Positions 8,026 through 15,328 of a DNA stretch of 52,133 nt are shown here, piece after piece. This DNA comes from Deltaproteobacteria bacterium (GTDB lineage: Bacteria; Desulfobacterota; Syntrophorhabdia; Syntrophorhabdales; Syntrophorhabdaceae). The position numbers and the translations under genes are program-made. The stretch's first letter is position 1. Every line of letters begins with the position of its first letter. The notes under the pieces were generated by a model. It did no database searches. It worked only from the letters and a program-made list of their open reading frames with translations, and was not told where the DNA came from. The stretch lies in the NCBI GenBank assembly GCA_022711595.1, contig JAKLET010000027.1, positions 1 to 52,133 on the forward strand, read 5' to 3'.

Positions 8026-8241
8026 ATGGCCACAGAAGTAACATGCCCAATGGTTGGAAAAATAGTGAAAGTTGACGTAAAGGTCGGCGATAAGGTCGGC
8101 GAAGATGACCAGATCGCGATCCTCGAGGCAATGAAGATGGAAATGCCCATCTCCTCGCCTGCGGCAGGCACTATAAAAGAGGTGTTTGTTGAGGCCGGTC
8201 AGGAAGTGGAAGCGGATACGGTTATTGCCACTATCGAGTAG
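8026..8241 (+). CDS. Stand-alone biotinyl (biotin/lipoyl) carrier domain protein
   Basis: A 71-residue protein consisting only of a biotinyl domain. The attachment lysine is K37 in EAMKM, the canonical biotin signature. It has the usual flanking glycines and the second half SPAAGTIKEVFVEAGQEV. Such domains carry carboxyl groups between the carboxylase or decarboxylase and transferase subunits. No carboxylase, transferase or biotin ligase gene is in this window, so its partner must be elsewhere, or it is a free BLAP-like carrier. It is preceded by AAGGAGG and sits between the acyl-CoA dehydrogenase and the activase in one operon, which favours a biotin-dependent acyl-CoA decarboxylase or carboxylase in the same pathway. 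Confidence 0.88.
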   Translation: MATEVTCPMVGKIVKVDVKVGDKVGEDDQIAILEAMKMEMPISSPAAGTIKEVFVEAGQEVEADTVIATIE

Positions 8242-8292
8242 TTTTTGTGACGATCAAATGATTGTTGAATAAAAAAAAGGGGAGAGAAGCTT

Positions 8293-9072
8293 ATGTTAGT
8301 TGCCGGCATAGACATTGGTTCCATCACGACAGAAGCGCTGCTTCTTGACAAGGACAAAGGGATTTTGGGATATACGATCCTTCAAACAGGTGCGGATTCT
8401 AAAAAGACAGCGGAAATGGCACTCGAGAAAGTACTTGCCTATCCGGGCAAGAGTCCTTCCGATGTCTCCTATATCGTCGCGACAGGCTGCGGCAGGAAAA
8501 GAGCAGCCTTTGCGAAGCAGGCGGTAACTGAGATAACCTGCATAGCGAAAGGTGTAAACCATCTTTTTCCGCAGGCTAGAACGATCATCGATATCGGCGG
8601 CCAGGATACAAAAGTTATCAGAATAGATGAAAAAGGCCGCGTTGTGGAATTCGAGATGAACGATAAATGTGCGGCCGGGACCGGAAGGTTCATTGAGGTA
8701 ATGGCCAAGGCACTCAACGTCGAACTCGACAGGATCGGTGATATTTCTCTGAAACACAAAAAGGAACTTACCATAAGTAGTATTTGTACGGTTTTTGCGG
8801 AGTCGGAAGTGATATCCCTCGTCAGCGAAGGCGAAGAACTTGAGGACATCCTGTATGGTATCCACAAGGCGATCGCCGACAGGACAATGGGGCTTATAAA
8901 CCGGCTTGGCGGCATCCAGAACGATGTCATCATGGCGGGCGGTGTAGCTAAGAACATCGGAGTGGTCAAGGCCCTTGAAACGGCCCTTGGAACACAGCTT
9001 AAGATCCATGTTGAGCCGCAGATAGTCGGTTCTCTCGGCGCCGCGATCATTGCCATGGAAAAGACCGCGTAA
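8293..9072 (+). CDS. CoA-substrate enzyme activase (BadF/BadG/BcrA/BcrD, HgdC-like ATPase)
   Basis: A 259-residue protein, the length of HgdC, the activator of 2-hydroxyglutaryl-CoA dehydratase. It has the ASKHA phosphate motifs GIDIGSITTE at the N terminus, IDIGGQDTK in the middle and IMAGGVAKNIG near the end. Two cysteines, in NDKCAAGTGRF and SSICTVFAESEV, are those that bind the single 4Fe-4S cluster shared across the homodimer. Such proteins use ATP to drive an electron into a dehydratase or a class I benzoyl-CoA reductase. The catalytic partner is not in the window. A long perfect hairpin terminator follows 15 bp after the stop codon, closing the operon. The family call is strong; which enzyme it activates is open. 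Confidence 0.93.
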   Translation: MLVAGIDIGSITTEALLLDKDKGILGYTILQTGADSKKTAEMALEKVLAYPGKSPSDVSYIVATGCGRKRAAFAKQAVTEITCIAKGVNHLFPQARTIIDIGGQDTKVIRIDEKGRVVEFEMNDKCAAGTGRFIEVMAKALNVELDRIGDISLKHKKELTISSICTVFAESEVISLVSEGEELEDILYGIHKAIADRTMGLINRLGGIQNDVIMAGGVAKNIGVVKALETALGTQLKIHVEPQIVGSLGAAIIAMEKTA

Positions 9073-9087
9073 AGGAAAAAATCTGAA

Positions 9088-9121
9088 TTAAAAAGGCCAG
9101 CTGAAAAGCTGGCCTTTTTAA
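9088..9121. terminator. Bidirectional intrinsic terminator
   Basis: Perfect 15-bp stem (9088-9102 with 9107-9121) around a GAAA tetraloop. The GC core GGCCAGCT is flanked by A-run and T-run, so it works in both directions between the convergent activase and TRAP permease genes. Confidence 0.93.
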
Positions 9122-9167
9122 TTTCCCCTTGAAAGCAATCTAACTAAACAAGAAAAGCCTGCTGTTA

Positions 9168-11150
9168 CTATGTGGCGGCCTGAGGAGCCGGCGATTTGTC
9201 TTTGCGCAATTTCTGCATGATGATGACAAGGGCAAGGCAGATAAATCCTGCAACATCACCGAGCCTGTGGGGATAGACAAATGCAAGCGCGCCTATCACA
9301 ATGATAAAGCGTTCCAGTATGTTGGATCTCTTCAGGAACCATCCGGCGCATCCCGATGCGAGCATCCCGATGCCGAGGAAGGACGCAATGATCGTCCAGA
9401 TGCCGGTTGCGTAACCGATCCCCTCAAAGTGAAGGAGGATGGCCCTTCCCGCAGGAAGGATGGTAAAGACGAAAGGCAGCAGAAAGGCGGGGAGGGCGTA
9501 TTTCCAGGCCATAAACGTTGTTTTGTACGGATCTCCTCCTGTTATCGCGGCGGCTGCGAACGGTGAAAGGGCAGTCGGCGGTGACACCTCGGAGAGAAGG
9601 GCGTAATAGAATATGAACATATGGGCTGCATATTCCGGTACCCCGAGTTGGGTAAAGGCGGGGGCCACAATAACGGCCGCGATGATGTAGGTCGCCGTGA
9701 TCGGGACGGCAAGGCCGATGACCCACAGCAGGATTGCCGCGAAGACGGCGGTGACGACAAGGTTCCCGCCTGCGTAGCCGATGATGATCGTGGAGAGCTT
9801 CAGGCCCAGGCCGGTGAGACTCACGATGCCTACGATTATGCCTGCCGCCGCGCATATGGCCGCAACGTTGAGGACGGTTACCGATCCTTCCCTCAGGGCG
9901 GTTATGAGCTTTTTAAGCGTAAACCTCGTGTCTTTTCGGATAAAGCATGCAAGAAAGCATGTGATGATCGCGGCAAGGACTGCGACCTGGGGCGTATAAC
10001 CTTTAACAAGGAAGCCGACAATGGCAATGAGGGAAAAGAAATGAAAACCGTACATTTTTGTCAGTTGCCATAGCGTGTATCTTTTGTCTATCTGCACTGC
10101 CTTCAAGCCGAACTTCTTGGCATCGAGCTCTACCATGATGAGCAGTCCCCAATAATATAGCGCTGCCGGTATAATGGCCAGGAGGATGACGTCAACGTAG
10201 CTGATCCTCAGGAACTCTGCGATGAGGAATGCCGCTGCGCCCATGACAGGAGGAGTTGTGATGGCCCCCATTCCTCCTGCCGCGAGAAAACCCCCGGCGT
10301 TGCTCTTGTCGTACCCGGCTTTTTGCAGCATGGGGTATGCAACGGAACCGATGGCGACAGTATTGGCTACGCCTGAACCGGATGCCATAGCCAAAAGATA
10401 TGACGTGGCAATGACGGATCGTCCAGCCGCGGTAGGTTTCCTTCCCATGGCCGAAAAGGCGAAGTCAACGAAGAACTTTCCCGCACCTGAAACAGCGAGA
10501 AAGGCGCCGAAGATGCAGAACATTATGATGATAGTCGATGAAACATCGATCGGTACGCCGAAGATCCCCTCCAGCGTCATATACATATGTCCTATGATGC
10601 GCTCCACGTCATATCCCCTGTGTGTCCATGGCGCGGGGAGCCAGGGCCCGACATAGGCATATACCAGAAAGACGATGCATGTGACAGGCATGATCCAGCC
10701 CGAAGATCTCCTTGTCGCTTCGAGGATAAGAAGGATAAAGATGACCCCGAAGATCATGTCCCATCTTTCGGGAGTGACGGCCCTGTATATGAAGTCTTCG
10801 AAATCGAAAAGCATGTATCCAATGCACGCAAGGCCAAGAAGGGACAAAAATATGTCCAGGATTGTGATCTTCCCTTTGAACCTTTTAGACAGCGGGTAAT
10901 ATAGAAAAGAGAGGGCAAGAAGCAAGGCAACATGTACACCCCTGACTATCTGGGTGGTGACGGGAAAGATCGTCGTGTATATGGCAAAAAGCGACATGAT
11001 GATGGCAAGGCAGGTGATGATCGCATCCCAGAAGCCGGTTACTTTTCGGGTGACCCCCTCCTCCTGTTCAATGAGCTCTTCTATCTTTTTTTTCTGCTCT
11101 TCAGTGAGTTCAGCATCTGCAGTGGTCTGCTGTATGTTATTGTCTTCCAT
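9168..11150 (-). CDS. TRAP transporter fused permease (DctQ-DctM type, TAXI family)
   Basis: A 660-residue integral membrane protein. An N-terminal charged, probably cytoplasmic region (1-38) is followed by about four helices like the small DctQ subunit (about 45-180), then a DctM-like core of a dozen helices. Recognisable DctM features are the Gly/Ala-rich SGSGVANTVAIG and AGGMGAITTPPVMGAAAF stretches and the later AVPITATYIIAAVIVAPA and SEVSPPTALSPFAAAA. It imports an organic anion using the ion gradient, with the TAXI binding protein encoded upstream delivering the substrate. A stable hairpin (11286-11317) lies between the two genes. GGAGG precedes the ATG. The substrate is unknown; TAXI systems carry glutamate, oxoglutarate and related acids. 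Confidence 0.93.
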   Translation of the reverse strand: MEDNNIQQTTADAELTEEQKKKIEELIEQEEGVTRKVTGFWDAIITCLAIIMSLFAIYTTIFPVTTQIVRGVHVALLLALSFLYYPLSKRFKGKITILDIFLSLLGLACIGYMLFDFEDFIYRAVTPERWDMIFGVIFILLILEATRRSSGWIMPVTCIVFLVYAYVGPWLPAPWTHRGYDVERIIGHMYMTLEGIFGVPIDVSSTIIIMFCIFGAFLAVSGAGKFFVDFAFSAMGRKPTAAGRSVIATSYLLAMASGSGVANTVAIGSVAYPMLQKAGYDKSNAGGFLAAGGMGAITTPPVMGAAAFLIAEFLRISYVDVILLAIIPAALYYWGLLIMVELDAKKFGLKAVQIDKRYTLWQLTKMYGFHFFSLIAIVGFLVKGYTPQVAVLAAIITCFLACFIRKDTRFTLKKLITALREGSVTVLNVAAICAAAGIIVGIVSLTGLGLKLSTIIIGYAGGNLVVTAVFAAILLWVIGLAVPITATYIIAAVIVAPAFTQLGVPEYAAHMFIFYYALLSEVSPPTALSPFAAAAITGGDPYKTTFMAWKYALPAFLLPFVFTILPAGRAILLHFEGIGYATGIWTIIASFLGIGMLASGCAGWFLKRSNILERFIIVIGALAFVYPHRLGDVAGFICLALVIIMQKLRKDKSPAPQAAT

Positions 11151-11285
11151 TGGCGCCTCCGAAAGTATTTTACGGGATCGTTCTTGAAGACCCTGTTGCT
11201 TGTTTAATAAGCTTTTTAGTTAAATGCAGAAATTATCCGCAAATGGTCCGTTTGTGCATTTCCGTGGTCGGGAACGCACATTGAC

Positions 11286-11317
11286 ACAGGCATGGGAGAT
11301 GCTTCTCCCATGCCTGT
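11286..11317. other. Stable hairpin between TAXI binding-protein and permease genes
   Basis: Perfect 14-bp stem (ACAGGCATGGGAGA at 11286-11299 with 11304-11317), 4-nt loop TGCT. There is no T-run on the minus strand, so it is not a standard terminator. Its place after the binding protein suits mRNA stabilisation or partial attenuation, giving more binding protein than permease. Confidence 0.8.
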
Positions 11318-11326
11318 AAAACCGTG

Positions 11327-12340
11327 TTAAACCGGTACGTTAAACCCTTTTTCCTTGAAAAATTTCTGTGCGCCTGTGTGATAAGGTATGGCTTTTGAGG
11401 ATGCCCCGTCCTTAAGAGTGATATGGAGCGCTTCCTTGTGGATGGCGGATAGCTCTTTCAGATGTTCGAAGATCGATTTCAGTGCGTTGTATGCGAGCTG
11501 GTTGTCCATGTCCTTGTGACAGATAAGGACATTGGCCACCGTAGATACGGGCGTATCCTGGGTCATGCCTGTGTAGACTTTTTTCGGTATAACGGATTTG
11601 TAATAGATCGGCCCGTATTTTTCGGTCATTTTCGGAATGAGGTCATCGTGTCCAAGAAGGGTCATTTTTACGCCTGGAGAAGCAGCAAGATCGAGGACTG
11701 AAGCAGTGGGGACCCCGCCTGACCAGACGTAGGCGTCGATCTTCCCGTCTTTTAGTGCACCGGCAGATTCCGATGCGCCGAGCCTATCCTTTTTGATATC
11801 CTTTTCATGGTTCAGGCCTGCTGCCTCAAGAACGCGCAGGGCGATGACCTCTGTCCCGCTGCCGGGAGCTCCCGTCGATACCCTTTTCCCTTTAAGATCG
11901 GAGACTTTCGTTATGCCTTTGCCCTCAAGGGTGACAAGGTGCGTAAGGTTTGGATAGAGAACGGTGAGGATCCGAATAGGGACCGGGCGTCCTTTGAAGA
12001 TGCCTGTGCCTTTGTATGCGTCAAAACCGGTGTCAGCCATGATAAGTGCAAGATCGGATTTTTTAGCGCCGATCAGCTTGCAGTTATCAACGGAAGCGGC
12101 CGTCACCTCGGCTGCCGCCTCGACGCCGGCATATTTGGTGAGCATGCTGGCAATACCGCCGCCGATGACGAAATAGACACCCCCCATGCCTCCTGTCGCG
12201 ATGGAGATCCTCTTCTTCGACTGGGCGAAGACCTTCCCCGCACCCCCCAGGAGCATTGCCCCGCCGACTGCTGAGGTCAATTTCAGGAAATCACGCCGTC
12301 TGATGTTATTGCTGTCCACGAGCATTTCATAAAGTTTCAT
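11327..12340 (-). CDS. TAXI family TRAP transporter solute-binding protein with Tat signal
   Basis: A 337-residue periplasmic binding protein. The N terminus has a twin-arginine signal, RRRDFLKL, followed by a weakly hydrophobic Gly/Ala stretch ending KVFAQ at about residue 40. The mature part starts RISIATGGMGGVYFVIGGG, typical of TAXI proteins, and contains LKGKRVSTGAPGSGTE. It captures an organic anion outside the membrane for the fused permease encoded downstream. A Tat rather than Sec signal implies export in a folded state, which is less usual for TRAP binding proteins. The ATG is preceded by a GGGGG ribosome site. A promoter with an internal inverted repeat lies at 12418-12446. The amidohydrolase gene is upstream on the same strand. 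Confidence 0.93.
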   Translation of the reverse strand: MKLYEMLVDSNNIRRRDFLKLTSAVGGAMLLGGAGKVFAQSKKRISIATGGMGGVYFVIGGGIASMLTKYAGVEAAAEVTAASVDNCKLIGAKKSDLALIMADTGFDAYKGTGIFKGRPVPIRILTVLYPNLTHLVTLEGKGITKVSDLKGKRVSTGAPGSGTEVIALRVLEAAGLNHEKDIKKDRLGASESAGALKDGKIDAYVWSGGVPTASVLDLAASPGVKMTLLGHDDLIPKMTEKYGPIYYKSVIPKKVYTGMTQDTPVSTVANVLICHKDMDNQLAYNALKSIFEHLKELSAIHKEALHITLKDGASSKAIPYHTGAQKFFKEKGFNVPV

Positions 12341-12417
12341 TGTTACCCCCTTCTGAAATTGTGTTGATAATTGCGACCTTTAATGATTGAATCCCCAATA
12401 GATGCTTCAATAAAAAT

Positions 12418-12446
12418 ATTATGGTATTGACTAAGATGTTGTCAAT
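12418..12446 (-). promoter_or_regulatory. Predicted promoter with operator-like inverted repeat for the TRAP-TAXI genes
   Basis: Minus-strand TTGACA (12440-12445), 16-bp spacer, CATAAT (12418-12423). An inverted repeat ATTGAC-N9-GTCAAT (12426-12446) covers the -35 and most of the spacer, where a repressor could block RNA polymerase. Confidence 0.55.
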
Positions 12447-12484
12447 TTATTTATTGAGAGATTTATCACAAAGCATCATCAATT

Positions 12485-13237
12485 TTATTGATGTTTTATT
12501 TGAACGCACGGATGCGCAAGTCTTATGATATTTCCTGAGAGGATCAGTTCTTTATCGGAAGCACCGAGAGACAGGCCGGCAACCTTTGAAAGTTCTCCGC
12601 GCATAGTGCCAAAGGGAACGTCGGAACCGAAAATGACCCTCTGCGGGCCTATTGCCCGGACAAATTCGGAGATCATGTCCTGCGAGCCCAGTGCCGTATC
12701 GAAATAGACGTTGTCCTTGTTTTTAAAGGCGCGCAGAAAGTCCAGCGGGAAGCCTCCGAGAAGGCCGAGGTGCGGGATGATAAGGGTGATCCCCGGGAAC
12801 ATATCAACAAAACGTTTCGTGAATTCCAGCTCTTCTTCGAATATGACCGGTTTGCCGGTGTTCCGGATCTTTTCTGTGAGGCCGGGCAGGTTTTCGTCTT
12901 CCAGAACGCGGTAATTGGAGGATGAATCCTGAACGCCCCTCATCCAGTGCCATTTCCCCCCGAAATAGCTGTCGGGGATGGGATCGAAACCGTCGGTATC
13001 GTAGTTTTCCCTGATGTAGTGGTACGGAGAGAAGGTGTTTACCTTCCTTGTTTCGTCGAGGAGCCTTATATTGATGGAATTGTTCGCTATTGCGGTGGAA
13101 GGGAAGGGTATGATGATCACGTGATCGACGCCGGACTCCTTTTGCTGCCGTTTGAGCTCGGCAGTGGTGACATCGATGCCCATCGAGACGGAGGGCCCCC
13201 AATGGGAATGGCTGTCTATGATGAGATCAAATTCCAC
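12485..13237 (-). CDS. Amidohydrolase family protein (ACMSD-like metal-dependent hydrolase)
   Basis: A 250-residue TIM-barrel hydrolase of the amidohydrolase-2 type. Metal ligands are the N-terminal HSHWG (HxH, residues 9-11), the His in [11 protein letters not shown], and the Asp in IFGSDVPFG near residue 202. Members hydrolyse or decarboxylate small, often aromatic acids, as in ACMSD and related decarboxylases. The start is GTG (13235-13237), with no good Shine-Dalgarno; a TTTACC-16-TACAAT promoter can be drawn about 40 bp upstream. It lies upstream of the TAXI transporter genes, so it may process the imported compound. The stop codon sits in a small hairpin (CATCAA/TTGATG). The family is clear, the substrate is not. 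Confidence 0.88.
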   Translation of the reverse strand: MEFDLIIDSHSHWGPSVSMGIDVTTAELKRQQKESGVDHVIIIPFPSTAIANNSINIRLLDETRKVNTFSPYHYIRENYDTDGFDPIPDSYFGGKWHWMRGVQDSSSNYRVLEDENLPGLTEKIRNTGKPVIFEEELEFTKRFVDMFPGITLIIPHLGLLGGFPLDFLRAFKNKDNVYFDTALGSQDMISEFVRAIGPQRVIFGSDVPFGTMRGELSKVAGLSLGASDKELILSGNIIRLAHPCVQIKHQ

Positions 13238-13309
13238 GTATGTTTGATGATTACCACAACAGCTTTTGATTGTAAATATTTATCGGGACAGGTAAAGTTA
13301 ATAACAGCG

Positions 13310-13732
13310 ATGGAGCATACACTGAAAACCCCTCTCCTTACCGTGGATGTGATAATTCTTCACTCCGGCGGGATCGTTCTCATTGAGCGAAAGAACCCGC
13401 CTGAAGGCTGGGCGCTCCCCGGGGGGTTCGTCGATGTGGGCGAGTCAGTCGAACACGCGGCCGTCAGGGAGGCAAAAGAGGAAACTTCGCTGGATGTGCG
13501 GCTCATCGAGCAATTCCACGTATATTCGAGACCGGACCGTGATCCCAGGTTTCATACGGCAACGGTTGTTTTCATAGGAGAGGGCAGGGGGACCCTCAAA
13601 GGCAGGGACGATGCAAGAAGGGCGGCCGTTTATACGCAGGACTCCCTGCCTGATGTTGTAGCCTTCGATCATCTTGAGATAATTGAAGATTATTTCAGGT
13701 ATGCAGAAACAGGGCAAAGACCCGGACCGTAA
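13310..13732 (+). CDS. NUDIX hydrolase
   Basis: A 140-residue NUDIX protein. The NUDIX box runs [23 protein letters not shown], matching GX5EX7REUXEEXGU with Ser in place of the late Gly. The substrate-side WALPGGF precedes it. Such enzymes hydrolyse nucleoside diphosphates linked to another group, for example ADP-ribose or oxidised nucleotides. An upstream ATG at 12947 would create a 121-residue extension antisense to the amidohydrolase gene, so the start at 13310, just before the first beta strand, is chosen. No strong ribosome site is visible. A degenerate inverted repeat begins inside the last codons of this gene. Confidence 0.9.
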   Translation: MEHTLKTPLLTVDVIILHSGGIVLIERKNPPEGWALPGGFVDVGESVEHAAVREAKEETSLDVRLIEQFHVYSRPDRDPRFHTATVVFIGEGRGTLKGRDDARRAAVYTQDSLPDVVAFDHLEIIEDYFRYAETGQRPGP

Positions 13733-13867
13733 GGCGTGAGTCGTAAGAAGAAGCTGTTCCATGTTCCATGTTCAAAGTTCCAAAAAAAACATCTTTAACT
13801 CTTTCACACCTTACGCTTGACGGTCTCTTATCACACCTTACGCTTTACGCCTCACTCCTCACGGTCT
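13725..13867. repeat. Degenerate GTAAGGCGTGAG-type inverted and direct repeat
   Basis: Left arm GACCGTAAGGCGTGAG (from about 13725, overlapping the NUDIX stop codon) is imperfectly inverted at 13838-13867. The exact 15-mer TCACACCTTACGCTT occurs at 13804-13818 and 13831-13845, and ACGGTCT occurs at 13820-13826 and 13861-13867. It lies between convergent genes and may act as a terminator or be a dispersed non-coding repeat. Confidence 0.75.
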
Positions 13868-13872
13868 TTTTA

Positions 13873-15063
13873 TCATGTCAGTTCCGCAACGGCCTTCTTG
13901 ATCCTGTCAATGCCCTTTTCGATGATATCCATTGAAGTGGCAAAGGAAAGCCTGAGATAACCCTCTTTCCCGAATTCCACGCCTGGGACGACGGCGGTAT
14001 GGAACTCATCGAGAAGGAGCTCGGTGAGCACGGTCGATGTATCGATGACACGGTTCTTGTGTTTTTTGCCCATTACACTGCTAAAGTTGGGAAAAACGTA
14101 AAAGGCGCCTTTCGGGTCATAGCAGGTCACGCCGTCGATGGCCCTTAAACTTTTCACGAGAAAATCCTTTCTCCTTTTGAACTCTGCCACCATTGTGGAG
14201 ATAAAATCCTGATTGCCCGTGAGCGCTGTCAGCGCGGCCATCTGTGATATCGAGGTCGGGTTCGAGGTGCTCTGGCTCTGGATGTTCCCCATGGCCTTGA
14301 TAATGCCTGCCGGTCCCGCACTGTATCCGATCCTCCATCCTGTCATGGCGTAGGTTTTTGATACGCCGTGGCAGATGATCGTCCGCTCTCTGAAAACGTT
14401 GTCCATTGATGCGATGCTTATGTGCTTGTAATCATCGTAAACGAGCTTTTCATATATCTCGTCTGAAACGATAAAGAAATCGTGTTCCACTGCGAGCCGG
14501 CCTATAGCTTCGAGGTTTTCACGGTAGAAGACGGAACCTACAGGGTTAGAGGGGTAGTTGAGAATGACCGCCTTTGTTTTCGGTGTCAGGTGTTTTTTGA
14601 GGATCTCCTCGGTAACCTGGTAATCGTCTTCCTCACGGGTCTGCATGATGACTGGTTTTGCACCGGCGAGTTCGATCATCGGCGGATAAGATACCCAGAA
14701 CGGTGCAGGGACTATGACCTCGTCTCCTTCCTGGAACAGCACCTGAAAGAGATTATAAAGGCTGTGCTTGCCGCCGCAGGAGACCAGGATCTCTTCTCGT
14801 TTGTAAGTGAGATCATTGTCGCGTTTGAACTTTTCAATAATCGCGTCCTTGAGCGGATCGATCCCTGCAACGGGTGTATATCGGGTGAAATTATCGTTGA
14901 TCGCCTTGACGGCAGCCTCTTTGATATGGGCAGGGGTGTCGAAATCCGGTTCTCCTGCTCCGAAGCCGGCGATGTCGATGCCCTGCGCCTTGAGCGCTTT
15001 TTCTTTTGCAGAGATGGCCAGCGTAGGTGAAGGTTTCAGTGAGGCGGCTCTTTTCGATAGCAT
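13873..15063 (-). CDS. Class I pyridoxal-phosphate aminotransferase (aspartate aminotransferase type)
   Basis: A 396-residue fold-type I aminotransferase, the usual length. N-terminal SPTLAISAKEKALKAQG and GAGEPDFDTP are family hallmarks. The PLP-binding lysine is in HGVSKTYAMTGWRIGY near residue 237, with NYPSNPVG and SDEIYEKLVY upstream and a substrate-carboxylate Arg in RLSFATS near the end. It most likely interconverts aspartate and oxaloacetate with glutamate and oxoglutarate; other amino acids are possible. It follows tilS on the same strand but is separated by 265 bp, and a TTGACA-like -35 on the minus strand near 15145-15150 suggests its own promoter. AAGGAG precedes the ATG. Confidence 0.92.
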   Translation of the reverse strand: MLSKRAASLKPSPTLAISAKEKALKAQGIDIAGFGAGEPDFDTPAHIKEAAVKAINDNFTRYTPVAGIDPLKDAIIEKFKRDNDLTYKREEILVSCGGKHSLYNLFQVLFQEGDEVIVPAPFWVSYPPMIELAGAKPVIMQTREEDDYQVTEEILKKHLTPKTKAVILNYPSNPVGSVFYRENLEAIGRLAVEHDFFIVSDEIYEKLVYDDYKHISIASMDNVFRERTIICHGVSKTYAMTGWRIGYSAGPAGIIKAMGNIQSQSTSNPTSISQMAALTALTGNQDFISTMVAEFKRRKDFLVKSLRAIDGVTCYDPKGAFYVFPNFSSVMGKKHKNRVIDTSTVLTELLLDEFHTAVVPGVEFGKEGYLRLSFATSMDIIEKGIDRIKKAVAELT

Positions 15064-15212
15064 GTCAAAGCTCCTTATGATCCTGTATATAACTCCAGTG
15101 AAGATTGATGCGCGGATACTCTTTTACACCATCAAAGAAGGAGCTGTCAATCATAAATTGATAAGGGTTGACAGAAAAAATAACCAGATCAGAATCAGCA
15201 AAAAAGTGATAA

Positions 15213-15328
15213 TGACCAATTTACCAATTACCAATGACCAAAAAAAAGAGAACAACAAGCCAATACCGCTGTTTTTTGAATATTCAGGGTCATTTCTTTG
15301 CCGGTGTTTGGAATTTGATCATTGATCG
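15213..15328. repeat. Degenerate ACCAATTACCAATGACC-type repeat
   Basis: TGACCAATTTACCAATTACC... at 15213-15240 is a run of imperfect 7-8-bp units. A partly inverted counterpart, TTTGGAATTTGATCATTGAT (15307-15326), abuts the tilS stop codon. The 265-bp spacer 15064-15328 holds no gene that I can support. Confidence 0.6.

Noticed and set aside
13804-13845. CRISPR-like direct repeats
   Set aside because: Only two 15-bp copies with no uniform spacers and no cas genes; part of a degenerate inverted repeat.
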